Positions 26,225 through 36,007 of a stretch of DNA of 64,000 nt are shown piece by piece (positions within the stretch are counted from its first letter, which is position 1; every line of letters begins with the position of its first letter). Origin of the DNA: Pseudomaricurvus sp. HS19 (GTDB taxonomy: Bacteria; Pseudomonadota; Gammaproteobacteria; Pseudomonadales; Cellvibrionaceae); the NCBI RefSeq assembly GCF_009857815.1, contig NZ_WVVW01000010.1, positions 1 to 64,000 on the forward strand, given 5' to 3'. A model generated the notes under the pieces. That model saw nothing but the letters and a program-made list of their open reading frames with translations, was not told the origin of the DNA and ran no database searches. Made by a program: the position numbers and the translations under genes.

Positions 26225-26824
26225 TTAAAGCAGCCGCAGCCGCTCGGCATCCTGCTGCATCATGGCGGCGGTGACCTGTGTGCCCTGGTAGATCACCCGC
26301 AACTTGCCCTGGGTGTCGATCAGGTAGATATGGCTGCTGTGGGCAATGCCGTTGGTTTCGGCCCCGGGGATACGCTTTACCGACGCCAGGTAGCTGGCGG
26401 CCAGGGTGTCGGCGGCGGCATTATCGGCGGGGAACAGTTCCAGCAGGGCGGGGAAGTCCTGTTTGTCCCGCAGCGGTGGCAGTTCGCGGTCGCTGGCGGG
26501 GTCGAGGCTGATCCAGACGTAATTCACCTGATCACCCAGTTGCCCGTAAAGCTGTTTGAGGGTGGCCAGTTGGGCGGGGCAGGTTTCGCTGCAGTGGCGA
26601 TAGCCGAAGGAGAGATAGGTGGGTTTGTCCTGCAGTCCGGAGAGGCTGACCGGGGTGCCGTCGTAGGCGTTGGCGGTGAATTCAGCGGCGCTGCGCTGCA
26701 GTGGCATGCCGTGCAGGTCGACGGCTTGCGGTTTGACCAGCGACAGGGCCAGCAGCATGACAGCGGCTACGCCCAGCGCGGTGATAGCGAAAACCCCGTA
26801 ACTCCGTGAACCTGCCACAGGCAT
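26225..26824 (-). CDS. SCO1/SenC family copper-binding protein
   Basis: Membrane-anchored thioredoxin-like protein that delivers copper to cytochrome oxidase or acts as a redox sensor. In its 199 residues, a transmembrane anchor lies near 13-30, and the copper-binding CxxxC (GYRHCSETCPAQ) and the distal histidine (SSHIYLID) are all present, as in active family members. The usual linked oxidase genes are absent nearby. It converges with trpC and lies downstream of crp on the same strand (69 bp), so it may share that transcript. Confidence 0.88.
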   Translation of the reverse strand: MPVAGSRSYGVFAITALGVAAVMLLALSLVKPQAVDLHGMPLQRSAAEFTANAYDGTPVSLSGLQDKPTYLSFGYRHCSETCPAQLATLKQLYGQLGDQVNYVWISLDPASDRELPPLRDKQDFPALLELFPADNAAADTLAASYLASVKRIPGAETNGIAHSSHIYLIDTQGKLRVIYQGTQVTAAMMQQDAERLRLL

Positions 26825-26893
26825 GCTCCCCTGAAGGTGACGGGGCAGTCACGACAGAGACTGCCCTGATTACAGGCGGTGTAGCGGCTGCCC

Positions 26894-27529
26894 TTAGCGG
26901 GTGCCGAACACCACCATGGTCTTGCCCTTGACCGATACCAGCCCCTGATCCTCCAGGGTTTTCAGTACCCGTCCCACCATCTCCCGGGAGCAGCCGACGA
27001 TACGGCCGATCTCCTGGCGGGTGATCTTGATCTGCATGCCGTCAGGGTGGGTCATGGCGTCGGGCTCTTTGCAGAGATCCAGCAGGGTGCGGGCGACGCG
27101 ACCGGTAACATCCAGGAACGCCAGGTCGCCGACCTTGCGTGTGGTGTTGCGCAGGCGCTTGGCCATCTGCTTGCCCAGGGCAAAGAGGAATTCGGGATGA
27201 TCTTCCGTCAGTTCCTGGAATTTGCTGTAACTGATCTCGGCCACTTCGCATTCGGTTTTGGCGCGAACCCAGGCACTGCGAGAGTCCTGCTGTTCAAACA
27301 GCCCCATTTCCCCAAAAAAGTCGCCGTCATTCAGGTAGGCGACAATCATCTCACGGCCTTCGTCGTCTTCAATCAGAACGGTGACGGAGCCCTTGATGAT
27401 GTAATAAAGCGAGTCACTCTTGTCGCCGGCGTAGATCAGTGTGCTTTTGGCCGGGTAGCGACGGCGGTGACAGTGGCTGAGAAATTCGTCCACGTTCTTG
27501 ATGTGCGGTGTCAATGAAACGGCAACCAA
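26894..27529 (-). CDS. crp: cAMP receptor protein / Vfr
   Basis: Global transcription regulator of the CRP family. Residues about 20-120 form the cyclic-nucleotide domain ([48 protein letters not shown]; the arginine-serine pair contacts cAMP). The C-terminal winged helix contains [26 protein letters not shown] chose TTG at 27529, with GAGG 8 bp upstream, because it gives M-V-A-V-S-L-T-P, which matches the start of P. aeruginosa Vfr; GTG at 27559 would add ten residues. The trpC-vfr-osmC neighbourhood is the same as in Pseudomonas. Confidence 0.93.
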   Translation of the reverse strand: MVAVSLTPHIKNVDEFLSHCHRRRYPAKSTLIYAGDKSDSLYYIIKGSVTVLIEDDEGREMIVAYLNDGDFFGEMGLFEQQDSRSAWVRAKTECEVAEISYSKFQELTEDHPEFLFALGKQMAKRLRNTTRKVGDLAFLDVTGRVARTLLDLCKEPDAMTHPDGMQIKITRQEIGRIVGCSREMVGRVLKTLEDQGLVSVKGKTMVVFGTR

Positions 27530-27632
27530 TGGATTATCCTCAGTGAAGTGCGGGGCCACAGGCCCGAAGTTTTATACCCTAATCGCTTTTATTTTACTTG
27601 CCAACCGCCGGTCTCAAAGCTCTGACGGCTTA

Positions 27633-27654
27633 ACATAATGCCGACGCATTATGT
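27633..27654. promoter_or_regulatory. 22-bp perfect palindrome between crp and the OsmC-like gene
   Basis: ACATAATGC (27633-27641) and GCATTATGT (27646-27654) are perfect 9-bp arms around CGAC. CCGAC (27641-27645) and GTCGG (27653-27657) form a second, overlapping inverted repeat. It sits in the 377-bp divergent gap, about 105 bp upstream of crp, and fits an operator for either gene. It is not a CRP consensus (TGTGA-N6-TCACA). Apart from this I see no other element or gene in the gap. Confidence 0.5.
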
Positions 27655-27906
27655 CGGTTATCGAAACGACAGGCCAGACTTGCGTACCTCTGTTCATTCT
27701 CTTTGTGAACCCGTTATCTGTCCAGCGCCATTGGGGGTTTGCAAATCTGGTCAAACAATGATCTCCGGGCGTGCCAGTCCTGCGCTCCGGCAGGGCTTTG
27801 TGGTAGGCTTGCGCATCCGGATTTTGAGGCCGGCCCCGGCCCGGGCACTGCGGTGCGGCCTACACATAAAGTCGGGGCAGGCACTTACTGATATAGAGGA
27901 AGAGGT

Positions 27907-28332
27907 ATGAAGGCAACGGTTAAGTGGGTTGATAACGCCATGTTTCTGGGGGAGTCCGGCAGCGGCCACGCAGTAGTGATGGATGGCCCACCGGATAAAG
28001 GCGGTCGCAACCTGGGTGTGCGTCCCATGGAGATGCTGTTGCTGGGCATGGGAGGCTGCGCCTCTTTTGATGTCATGAGCATTCTCTCCAAGGCCCGCCA
28101 GAAAGTGCTGGATTGCCGGGTAGAGCTGGAAGCCGAGCGTGCCGAGGGTGTGCCGTCGCCGTTTACCCGCATCGATATGAAGTTCGTCGTGACCGGTGTA
28201 GGCCTCAAGGAGGCTCAGGTGAAGCGCGCGGTGGAGCTGTCAGCCACCAAATACTGTTCTGCCACCATTATGATGGAAGCGGCTGGCGTGGCCGTGACTC
28301 ACGGTTATGAAATTGTCGAGGCGGAGCTCTGA
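27907..28332 (+). CDS. OsmC/Ohr family protein
   Basis: A 141-residue OsmC-fold protein, close in length and layout to E. coli YhfA: VKWVDNAMFLGESGSGH, GVRPMEMLLLGMGGCASFDV with the first redox cysteine, and the second cysteine in SATKYCSATIMM. Members typically reduce hydroperoxides with a cysteine pair, though YhfA-type activity is not well defined. GAGGAAGAGGT precedes the ATG. In Pseudomonas the next genes are speD and coq7; here coq7 follows with no speD. Confidence 0.88.
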   Translation: MKATVKWVDNAMFLGESGSGHAVVMDGPPDKGGRNLGVRPMEMLLLGMGGCASFDVMSILSKARQKVLDCRVELEAERAEGVPSPFTRIDMKFVVTGVGLKEAQVKRAVELSATKYCSATIMMEAAGVAVTHGYEIVEAEL

Positions 28333-28397
28333 GTGACTCCTGTCGGAGGCGGCCGCCCGGCAGCCTCTGCCCCGCGGCCTGAGGTCGTGGCCTGAGG

Positions 28398-29042
28398 TCA
28401 GACGCGGTAACTGGTCTTGGTCATGGCCCTGGAGACCAGGCTCATCAACCCTTTTACCGGCTTCGGAAAGCGCACACCACCCGCCTGCAGGGCGGTGTGG
28501 GCGTGACGGGCCTCGTCATCAAGCATCACTTCCACCACCGCCCGGCTCTTCTGGTCGTCGGCGGGCAGCTCCTGCAGGTGACTCTGCAGGTGGCGACATA
28601 CCTGATCTTCGGTAGCGGCGACGAAACCCAGGCTGATACGGTCTGACAGCAGGCCCGCGGTAGCACCGATACCAAAGGAGAGGCCGTACCACAGGGGGTT
28701 GAGTACCGAGGTGTGGCTGCCGAGGTTGTGAATGCGCTCCTGGCACCAGGCCAGGTGATCCACCTCTTCGTCGGCCGCCTGCTCCATTTCACGTCGTACT
28801 GCCGGCAGTTTGGCGGTGAGAGCCTGACCCTGATAGAGCGCCTGGGCGCAGACTTCTCCGGAGTGATTCACCCGCATCAGGCCGGCAGCGTGTCGGCGTT
28901 CGGCAGCGCTAAGCTCCGCTTCGGCGTGGGCCGTGGCGGGGGAGGGGCGGGTGTGGCTCACCTTGCCCGGCGCCAGGGTGCGCAAGGCCTTGTCTGCCTG
29001 CGAGAGCAGTTCGTCGAGGACGGAGAGTTGGCGCTGGGACAT
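28398..29042 (-). CDS. coq7: Demethoxyubiquinone hydroxylase (Coq7-type)
   Basis: Di-iron monooxygenase carrying out the last ring hydroxylation of ubiquinone synthesis, the alternative to UbiF. The 214-residue protein has the paired iron-ligand motifs: [30 protein letters not shown] (ExxH), a central glutamate in [11 protein letters not shown], and [12 protein letters not shown] (ExxH). ATG at 29042 is preferred; the frame also allows TTG three codons earlier. It converges with the OsmC-like gene. Confidence 0.94.
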   Translation of the reverse strand: MSQRQLSVLDELLSQADKALRTLAPGKVSHTRPSPATAHAEAELSAAERRHAAGLMRVNHSGEVCAQALYQGQALTAKLPAVRREMEQAADEEVDHLAWCQERIHNLGSHTSVLNPLWYGLSFGIGATAGLLSDRISLGFVAATEDQVCRHLQSHLQELPADDQKSRAVVEVMLDDEARHAHTALQAGGVRFPKPVKGLMSLVSRAMTKTSYRV

Positions 29043-29152
29043 GGGCTTCAACCTGCGGGTGCATGAAGGGCCATTGTAACCAACTTGGGCGACGTCTGAA
29101 ATTGACAGAACGCAAATTGGGTTTCCAGCCGCCAGGGACTCCGCGACCTGTG

Positions 29153-31117
29153 CTACAGCGCTGCGTTACCGGCGACGATGCTGGCACTGTCCGCCACCGG
29201 CACCTGCCGGGTCATGGCCTGACGCAGGGTCAGCTCTTCCGCCAGGCAAATCTTGAGGCTCTTTTCACTGATGGGTTTGTGCAGCTGGCGGCTGATACCG
29301 GCCTGACGGGCACGCAGCTCACCGGGACCATCGTTGACGCCGGTAAGCATGACGATCACCGGTGCCCCGGCCCGCTGCAGCTGTTCCGCCAACTGCAGCC
29401 CGTTCATGGCGGGGAGGTCGAAATCCAGTACCACGGCATCGAAACATTCGCCTTCGCGGGTGGTTTGGGCCAGCAGGTTGAGGGCCTCCTCGGCGCTGGG
29501 CGCCGCCGACACCTGCATGCCCCAGTTGCCGGCGCGCTGGCTCAGCAGCAGGCGACTGGAGCGGTTGCCATCCACCACCAGCAGACGCTTTTTCTGCAGC
29601 AGGCGATCGTAGTGATGTTCATGGTGTTGCAGCAGGGAGTAGCGCGGCAGCACCAGCTGGCATTCATACAGCACGGTGCTCCCCGTCTCGGGTGTGATGG
29701 TGATGTCGCCCTCCAGCAATCGCGCCAGTGCGCATGCCATACGCCAGTTGCGGTGCAGGGTATCGCTGTCGGCAGCGTCGCGCTCGTCGTAGTGCTCCTG
29801 CAACAGGCGGATTTCCGCTTCGTCCAGGGTGCTGTTGTTATCGCGGATCTGCAGCAGCCATTGGTGCCTCCCGTCGGCGCGTACCAGCTGCAGGTCAATT
29901 TCGCCCCGTTGACTGAACCATAGCACCACCTCCAGAACGGTACCGAGGATCTGCTTCAATCGCTCGGGATCGCCTTTGGTGAGGGTCGGTGTCTTGGGGT
30001 TGTGATGGTAGATAAAGCGGATTTTACGTTCTTCGGCCCGCAGGCGGGCATCTTCGCAGAGGGTGTTGAGCAGGTGCTCGAAGTCGAAGGGCACCACATT
30101 GGGTGACAGGCTGCCCTTCTCCAGCGAGCGCCAGTCGTGAATGCGGTTGAGCCATTTCAGCAGCCCTTCTCCGGCGCGCCGCAGGGTGTTGACCTGTTCC
30201 ATCTGGGAGCGGCTGAGCGGACTCTCCAGCAGCAGCTCGGCGGTGCCCACCATGCCGCTCAAGGGGGTCCGCAGTTCCCGCTCGGCCTGTTTCAGCGTGT
30301 TGGTGTACTGCCGGCGCAGGCGCGCGTGCAGGGCGCGCTGGTAGTGCTGTTGCAGGCGACGCTGGGCTGAATTAATGGAGATGCGGATTACCGCATAGGT
30401 ACAGAAGGTGGCATCGATGATGGCCAGCAACAGGCTCAGCCAGTAAGCCGCCAGGGGTTGTGTTGTCTCCGCTTGGGGGAACCACCAGTAGCAGACGCTG
30501 GCGACGGTGATCAGTGCCAGTTTCAGGCGCCCGGTCTGGGTGGCGAGCGGGGCTCCCTGCAGGCCCAGCTGTAGCAGGTAGAGAGCGGACAGTGTCATGC
30601 TGGCGAAGAACAGCCAATGACTGTCAAACAGGTGTGCCTCCTGCCGGCCCGGCAGCAGCGCCAGGGCTGCCAGCAGAATCAGCTGGACGCCAACAAACAG
30701 CTGCTGATAACGGTGGGGCGGTGCTGTGTCTGCAGGCCAGCGCAACACCAGGCAGAGCTGGGTGCTAATGGCCAGCAGCATAAAGGTACGGGGGTTCAGC
30801 CAGTGTGGTGCCAGGTTCAGCTGGCCGTGAGACTCCACCCAGCTGGCGCCGATCAGCAGACTGATGCTGGCAATCTGCAGCGCCAGCCACAGGTTGAGTT
30901 TCTCTTTCTGTGACCAGGCCTGGGCCAGGTTAATCACTACCAGCATCACCAGCGCACCCAGCAGTGCCGCGGTGGATGTATCAGTGACGGTGTTGACCGT
31001 GTTGTCGAACAGGTACTGAAAGGTATCGGATGCGTTGGCGCTGTGCGCGACTGTACACGTCAGCAGAATGAGCAACAGGCGGCTTGCACCGGCGTAGCGC
31101 GGGGGCGTGGGGAGCAT
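29153..31117 (-). CDS. RetS-position hybrid sensor protein with degenerate kinase and intact receiver
   Basis: A 654-residue protein with a signal-like N-terminus and about seven transmembrane helices (residues about 50-275), then HisKA, HATPase and receiver domains. The H-box reads [12 protein letters not shown]: the phosphoacceptor histidine of the usual SHELRTP is arginine (CGG at 30278-30280). The N-box asparagines are lost ([10 protein letters not shown]), the G1 box is RDNNSTL, and the G2 glycines are replaced (RNWRMACAL), so ATP binding looks abolished. The receiver keeps the aspartate ([12 protein letters not shown]), threonine (MLTGV) and lysine (LHKP). Gene order purH-purD-this gene equals P. 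aeruginosa purH-purD-retS, but a DISMED2 sensor domain and second receiver are lacking. It probably works by protein contact or through its receiver. Confidence 0.78.
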   Translation of the reverse strand: MLPTPPRYAGASRLLLILLTCTVAHSANASDTFQYLFDNTVNTVTDTSTAALLGALVMLVVINLAQAWSQKEKLNLWLALQIASISLLIGASWVESHGQLNLAPHWLNPRTFMLLAISTQLCLVLRWPADTAPPHRYQQLFVGVQLILLAALALLPGRQEAHLFDSHWLFFASMTLSALYLLQLGLQGAPLATQTGRLKLALITVASVCYWWFPQAETTQPLAAYWLSLLLAIIDATFCTYAVIRISINSAQRRLQQHYQRALHARLRRQYTNTLKQAERELRTPLSGMVGTAELLLESPLSRSQMEQVNTLRRAGEGLLKWLNRIHDWRSLEKGSLSPNVVPFDFEHLLNTLCEDARLRAEERKIRFIYHHNPKTPTLTKGDPERLKQILGTVLEVVLWFSQRGEIDLQLVRADGRHQWLLQIRDNNSTLDEAEIRLLQEHYDERDAADSDTLHRNWRMACALARLLEGDITITPETGSTVLYECQLVLPRYSLLQHHEHHYDRLLQKKRLLVVDGNRSSRLLLSQRAGNWGMQVSAAPSAEEALNLLAQTTREGECFDAVVLDFDLPAMNGLQLAEQLQRAGAPVIVMLTGVNDGPGELRARQAGISRQLHKPISEKSLKICLAEELTLRQAMTRQVPVADSASIVAGNAAL

Positions 31118-31271
31118 AGCGACCGTCTCGGTTATTGTTATAGGGAGGGGGTCGAATCCAGAGGCGGATGCTAGCTTGCCAGCCCGGGGCTGTGAACCGG
31201 GTTTTTAGATGGTTTTGCAATAAGAGGGCAGCTGCCCGACGTAATGCCGGGCAGCTGGGGGGAGCGCGGTA

Positions 31272-32558
31272 TCAGTCCTGCTGTTCGCGAGCGATGGCGC
31301 GATAGCCGATATCGTTGCGGAAGTAGACGTCAGCCCACTGGATCTGTTGCACCAGTTCGTAGGCTTTCTGCTGGGCTTCGGTAACGCTGGTGCCCAGGGC
31401 TGTGGCGCAGAGCACGCGGCCGCCGTTGGTCACCACCTCGCCGTCCACCAGCTTGGTGCCGGCGTGGAACACTTTCTTGCCTTCACTCTCCGCCGGAATG
31501 CCGGAGATAACATCACCCTTGCGGTAGTCGCCCGGGTAGCCGCCGGCGGCCAGTACCACGCCCACGGCGCAGCGCGGATCCCACTCGGTGGTCTTGTCGG
31601 CCAGCTTGCCATCGATGGCGGCGTTGCAGAGGTCCACCAGGTCGGACTGCAGGCGCAGCATGATGGGCTGGGTCTCCGGATCGCCGAAGCGGCAGTTGTA
31701 CTCGATCACTTTGGGGGTGCCGTCGGCCATGATCATCAGGCCCGCATACAAAAAGCCGGTGTAGTCATTACCTTCAGCGGCCATGCCGTTGACGGTGGGG
31801 TAGATCACCTCGTCCATCACTCGCTGATGGATCTCGGCAGTGACTACCGGAGCCGGGGAGTAAGCACCCATGCCACCGGTGTTGGGGCCGCTGTCCTGGT
31901 CGCCAACGCGCTTGTGGTCCTGGCTGGTGGCCATGGCCACGACGTTCTTGCCATCCACCACCACAATGAAGCTGGCTTCTTCGCCATCGAGGAACTCCTC
32001 GATCACCACGCGACAGCCGGCGTCGCCGAAGGCATTGCCGGAGAGCATATCGGTAACCGCTTCTTCGGCCTGCTGCAGGGTTTCAGCCACAATCACGCCT
32101 TTGCCGGCGGCCAGACCGTCGGCTTTCACTACGATAGGGGCACCTTTTTCACGCAGGTAGGCCAGGGCCGGCTCCACCTCGGTGAAGTTCTGGTACTCGG
32201 CCGTGGGGATGTTGTGGCGGGCGAGGAAGTCCTTGGTAAAGGCCTTGGAGCCCTCCAGTTGCGCGGCGCCTTTGGAGGGGCCAAAGCAGCGCAGGCCCTG
32301 CTCGGTGAAGTAGTTCACTACACCACCCACCAGTGGCGCTTCGGGGCCGACAATGGTGAGGCCGCAATCGTTGGCGCGGGCAAACTCCGCCAGCTTGGCA
32401 AAGTCCATAACGTCGATGGCGACGTTCTGCAGACCGGGCTCGGTGGCGGTGCCGGCATTGCCGGGGGCGACGAAGACGGTTTCTACGGCCGGGTTGCGGG
32501 CAGCTTTCCAGGCCAGGGCGTGTTCGCGACCGCCGTTACCGATGACTAATACGTTCAT
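31272..32558 (-). CDS. purD: Phosphoribosylamine-glycine ligase
   Basis: ATP-grasp enzyme making glycinamide ribonucleotide, step two of purine synthesis. The 428-residue protein has MNVLVIGNGGREHALAWK, the ATP-binding VVKADGLAAGKGV, and the metal and catalytic region EYNCRFGDPETQPIM. It lies downstream of purH on the same strand, separated by 121 bp that contain the purH terminator, so it probably has its own promoter. Gene order is as in Pseudomonas. Confidence 0.97.
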   Translation of the reverse strand: MNVLVIGNGGREHALAWKAARNPAVETVFVAPGNAGTATEPGLQNVAIDVMDFAKLAEFARANDCGLTIVGPEAPLVGGVVNYFTEQGLRCFGPSKGAAQLEGSKAFTKDFLARHNIPTAEYQNFTEVEPALAYLREKGAPIVVKADGLAAGKGVIVAETLQQAEEAVTDMLSGNAFGDAGCRVVIEEFLDGEEASFIVVVDGKNVVAMATSQDHKRVGDQDSGPNTGGMGAYSPAPVVTAEIHQRVMDEVIYPTVNGMAAEGNDYTGFLYAGLMIMADGTPKVIEYNCRFGDPETQPIMLRLQSDLVDLCNAAIDGKLADKTTEWDPRCAVGVVLAAGGYPGDYRKGDVISGIPAESEGKKVFHAGTKLVDGEVVTNGGRVLCATALGTSVTEAQQKAYELVQQIQWADVYFRNDIGYRAIAREQQD

Positions 32559-32637
32559 AGTGTTTTCCCTTATACGCTGGGATGTGCAGTAATCTGCTGG
32601 TTGCTGTTACGCCCTTGAGAGCGCAACAACACAACTC

Positions 32638-32672
32638 AAAAAACAAACAAAAGGGGGCTCTTGCAGCCCCCT
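32638..32672 (-). terminator. Intrinsic terminator after purH
   Basis: Read on the minus strand, AGGGGGCT and AGCCCCCT pair across a 5-nt loop (GCAAG), followed by TTTTGTTTGTTT. It begins 8 bp past the purH stop codon. Confidence 0.88.
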
Positions 32673-32679
32673 CGGTAAC

Positions 32680-34254
32680 TCAGTGACGGAAGTGACGCAT
32701 GCCGGTGAACACCATCGCCATGCCGTGCTCGTCCGCAGCCGCGATCACTTCGTCATCGCGCATGGAGCCGCCAGGCTGGATCACCGCACTGATGCCCACC
32801 TTGGCGGCATTGTCGATACCGTCGCGGAAGGGGAAGAAGGCGTCGGATGCCATAACCGCACCTTTCACTTCCAGACCGGCATGCTCGGCCTTGATGGCGG
32901 CGATGCGGGCGGAGTTCACGCGGCTCATCTGGCCGGCGCCCACACCGATGGTGCGGCCGTCTTTGGCGTAGATAATGGCGTTGGACTTGACCATCTTCGC
33001 CACCTTCCAGGCGAACAGCAGTTCGTCCATTTGCTCAGCGCTTGGCTGTGCTTTGGTGACCACTTTCAGGTCGGCCTTGTTGACCATGCCGTTGTCTTTT
33101 TCCTGGATCAGCAGGCCGCCGTTCACGCGCTTGTAGTCGAACGCGGTGGGGCGCTCGGCGCCCCACTCGCCACACTCCAGCAGGCGTACGTTTTTCTTGG
33201 CAGACACTGCTTCGGCGGCTGCGGCGGAAACTTTCGGGGCGATGATCACTTCGGAGAACTGCTTGTTGACGATCAGCTGAGCGGTCTCGGCATCCAGCTC
33301 GCGGTTGAAGGCGATGATCCCACCGAAGGCGGATTCAGGGTCGGTGGCAAAGGCCAGTTCGTAGGCGGTCTTGATATCGGCCGCTACGGCAACACCACAG
33401 GGGTTGGCGTGCTTGACGATGACACAGGCGGGCTCGTCGAACAGCTTGACGGTTTCCAGTGCCGCGTCGGTATCGGCCACGTTGTTGAACGACAGCTCCT
33501 TGCCCTGGATCTGGGTGGCGGTGGCAACAGAGGCTTCCGGCGCGTCGGCTTCGACGTAGAAGGCGGCCTGCTGGTGCGGGTTTTCGCCGTAACGCATTTC
33601 CTGCGCCAGCTCGTACTGCACGTTGTAGGTGTTGGGGAAACTGCGGGCTTCGTTGCTGGTGTTGCGGGCGCCGAAGTGGTTGGCAATCATGCCGTCGTAC
33701 TGGGCGGTGTGCTCAAATGCCTGCACCATCAGGTCGTAACGGGTCTCGTAACCGAGGGCGCCGTCGTTGGCGTTCATCTCTTCCAGCACTGTGTCGTAGC
33801 TGTGGGCGTTGACGACGATGGCCACATCTTTGTGGTTCTTGGCGGCGGAGCGCACCATGGTTGGACCGCCGATGTCGATGTTTTCGATGGCGGTGGGCAG
33901 GTCACAGTTGGGGTCGGCAACAGTGGCCTTGAAGGGGTAGAGGTTGACCACAACCATGTCGATGGGCTTGATGCCGTGCTCGCCCATGACGGCGTCATCG
34001 GTGCCGCGACGGCCGAGGATGCCGCCGTGCACTTTCGGGTGCAGGGTTTTGACGCGGCCGTCCATCATTTCCGGGAATCCGGTGTAGTCGGACACTTCCA
34101 CTGCCGGGACGCCGTTGTCCTTGAGCAGTCGGTAGGTGCCACCAGTGGAGAGGATTTCCACGCCGAAGCCATTCAGGGCCTGGGCAAATTCCACGATGCC
34201 GGTTTTGTCAGAGACACTGATGAGAGCGCGCTGAACCTTAACAAGTTGAGTCAT
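32680..34254 (-). CDS. purH: Bifunctional AICAR formyltransferase / IMP cyclohydrolase
   Basis: Catalyses the last two steps to IMP. The 524-residue protein has the N-terminal MGS-like cyclohydrolase domain ([41 protein letters not shown]) and the C-terminal transformylase domain ([24 protein letters not shown] with the catalytic lysine-histidine pair, [22 protein letters not shown]). It has its own terminator 3'. Located between fis and purD, as in Pseudomonas and E. coli-like orders. Confidence 0.97.
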   Translation of the reverse strand: MTQLVKVQRALISVSDKTGIVEFAQALNGFGVEILSTGGTYRLLKDNGVPAVEVSDYTGFPEMMDGRVKTLHPKVHGGILGRRGTDDAVMGEHGIKPIDMVVVNLYPFKATVADPNCDLPTAIENIDIGGPTMVRSAAKNHKDVAIVVNAHSYDTVLEEMNANDGALGYETRYDLMVQAFEHTAQYDGMIANHFGARNTSNEARSFPNTYNVQYELAQEMRYGENPHQQAAFYVEADAPEASVATATQIQGKELSFNNVADTDAALETVKLFDEPACVIVKHANPCGVAVAADIKTAYELAFATDPESAFGGIIAFNRELDAETAQLIVNKQFSEVIIAPKVSAAAAEAVSAKKNVRLLECGEWGAERPTAFDYKRVNGGLLIQEKDNGMVNKADLKVVTKAQPSAEQMDELLFAWKVAKMVKSNAIIYAKDGRTIGVGAGQMSRVNSARIAAIKAEHAGLEVKGAVMASDAFFPFRDGIDNAAKVGISAVIQPGGSMRDDEVIAAADEHGMAMVFTGMRHFRH

Positions 34255-34375
34255 GGGTGCTTCCGTTGTCGAAAGTTACAGAGTCGAAGGCGGATGTTGA
34301 ATAAGTGTGGCTCAGCGAGCGGCCCTTATCGAACATCAGACCTCTTTGGGAATTCGTTACTGCTTTACGCTTGTG

Positions 34376-34410
34376 TTTTAAACGAAGAAGGGCGAGACAT
34401 GCTCACCCTT
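34376..34410 (-). terminator. Intrinsic terminator of the dusB-fis operon
   Basis: On the minus strand AAGGGTGAG pairs with CTCGCCCTT (9 bp, one T-G pair) across CATGT, followed by a T-containing tail (CTTCGTTT). It lies 25 bp past fis. Confidence 0.75.
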
Positions 34411-34434
34411 TCCGCAAATTGGCGCGTTGCTGTC

Positions 34435-34746
34435 TTACAGCAGGCCGTACTGCTTGAGTTTCTTGCGCAGGGTGCCACGGTTGAGGCCCAGTACCTGTGC
34501 CGCCTTGGTCTGGTTGTGACGGGTGTACTTCATGACCACTTCCAGCATCGGCGCTTCCACTTCCGCCATCACCAGGTCGTAGACAGCACTGACAGACTGG
34601 CCGTCCAGGTGCTTGAAGTAGTTGCTCATGGCCTGTTCCACACAGTCACGCAGCGACTGGTTCTGGCTGGCAGCGGGAGTGGGTTCGGTGATAGGGCTGG
34701 TCAGTTCAATTGGCGCATCAGCCATTAGCGCTTCAGCAGTGTTCAT
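34435..34746 (-). CDS. fis: DNA-binding protein Fis
   Basis: Nucleoid-associated protein that bends DNA, stimulates rRNA promoters and site-specific recombination. The 103-residue protein has the beta-hairpin/dimer region ([20 protein letters not shown]) and the highly conserved C-terminal helix-turn-helix ([20 protein letters not shown], then [12 protein letters not shown]). Its ATG overlaps the dusB stop as ATGA, reproducing the dus-fis operon of most gammaproteobacteria. Confidence 0.97.
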   Translation of the reverse strand: MNTAEALMADAPIELTSPITEPTPAASQNQSLRDCVEQAMSNYFKHLDGQSVSAVYDLVMAEVEAPMLEVVMKYTRHNQTKAAQVLGLNRGTLRKKLKQYGLL

Positions 34747-35732
34747 GCCGCTTTATCCTCTTTCGTTATCAGCTGTTCAAAAAAATTCTGAACGCTGGCG
34801 TATTGCTCTTGAGCATTTTCAATGTGATTGAATGTCTGGCGAAAATCCTCGCTTCCGGCGAGGGTTTTCAGGTACCACCCGACGTGCTTGCGGGCAATTC
34901 TTGCGCCCATAAAGTCACCGTAGAAGTGGTGCAGCTCACGCAGATGAGCCAGCAAAATTGACCGGACCTCGTCAGCCGTTGGCGGTTGCAGAGTTTCTCC
35001 GGTCGTCAGGAAATGGGTAATTTCCCTGAAAATCCAGGGCCTGCCCTGAGCGGCACGCCCCACCATGACCGCCTGCGCACCAGTGCGTTGCAGCACCTCG
35101 CGGGCCTTCATGGGTGAATCGATATCACCGTTGGCAATCACCGGAATGGTCACGGCATCGACAATGGCGGCAATAGTGTCGTATTCGGCTTCGCCCTTAT
35201 AGGCGCAGGCGCGGGTGCGACCGTGCACGGCGAGGGCGGCAATACCGTTCTCCTCGGCAATGCGGGCAATGCGTACACCGTTGCGTTGGTCCGGGCTCCA
35301 GCCGGTGCGAATCTTCAGGGTCACCGGTACGTCCACGGCGGCGGTAACCGCACCGAGGATATCGGCCACCAGTTGTTCGTCACGCAGCAGCGCCGAGCCG
35401 GCGGCTTTCTTGCAGACCTTTTTCGCCGGGCAGCCCATATTGATGTCGATAATCTGGGCGCCACGCTCGACGTTCATGCGCGCGGCCTCGGCCATCATGA
35501 ACGGATCACCACCGGCGATCTGTACGGAGCGGGGCTCGGCCTCGCCACTGTGGTTGAGTCGGGTCTGCGATTTGCGGCTGTGCCAGAGGCTGGTGTCGCT
35601 GGTGACCATCTCGGAGACCACCAGTCCGGCTCCTTGCTGTCGACACAACTGGCGGAAAGGGCGATCGGTTACGCCCGCCATGGGCGCCAATACCACCTGC
35701 TTTTCAATGTGGTAAGGACCGATATGAAACAA
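34743..35732 (-). CDS. dusB: tRNA-dihydrouridine synthase B
   Basis: FMN enzyme reducing uridine in the tRNA D-loop. The protein has [29 protein letters not shown], the FMN/tRNA region [23 protein letters not shown] with the catalytic cysteine, KIRTGW, HGRTR and ANGDIDS. There is no ATG at the expected start. TTG at 35732 (giving [12 protein letters not shown], 329 residues) has GGGGTG just upstream; TTG at 35744 is four codons longer. A TTG start may hold dusB translation low. The 263 bp upstream include the hairpin set at 35905-35958. Confidence 0.93.
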   Translation of the reverse strand: MFHIGPYHIEKQVVLAPMAGVTDRPFRQLCRQQGAGLVVSEMVTSDTSLWHSRKSQTRLNHSGEAEPRSVQIAGGDPFMMAEAARMNVERGAQIIDINMGCPAKKVCKKAAGSALLRDEQLVADILGAVTAAVDVPVTLKIRTGWSPDQRNGVRIARIAEENGIAALAVHGRTRACAYKGEAEYDTIAAIVDAVTIPVIANGDIDSPMKAREVLQRTGAQAVMVGRAAQGRPWIFREITHFLTTGETLQPPTADEVRSILLAHLRELHHFYGDFMGARIARKHVGWYLKTLAGSEDFRQTFNHIENAQEQYASVQNFFEQLITKEDKAA

Positions 35733-35904
35733 GATGCACCCCAAGTGTAACCAGTGCGGTGTGAGCCGCTTTTTCGAACCGTCTGACTGACCGCCGGGGC
35801 GCTGTTGCGAGCCGGGGCGGTTCAGAAAGGGGGGCTATGATACCCGCGATAAGCGCTGCTTTAAAAGCACAATTTGCACAGATTGCTGAAAAAATAGGCG
35901 TTGA

Positions 35905-35958
35905 CAGGGGCGGGAAAATAGACATTCCTTGCCCCTGCCGGAAGAGCCTTGCAGGGGC
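35905..35958 (-). promoter_or_regulatory. Mutually exclusive hairpins in the dusB-fis leader
   Basis: Three related segments lie between the DUF3426 gene and dusB: CAGGGGC (35905-35911), GCCCCTGC (35931-35938), GCAGGGGC (35951-35958). The middle one pairs perfectly with either neighbour but not both. In minus-strand RNA the distal pair is followed by TCTATTTT and the proximal pair by CGCCTATTTTTT, so either could terminate. It may be a leader attenuator or simply the DUF3426 gene's terminator. Confidence 0.4.
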
Positions 35959-36007
35959 TTGCCGACAGGGCAATTTCGGTCCTGTTGAGTACGGTTTTTG
36001 GTGTGGT

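Noticed and set aside
32683-34728. A 681-codon open frame antisense to purH
   Set aside because: Shadow of purH and fis with the same glycine/histidine/valine-rich composition; purH motifs are complete on the other strand.
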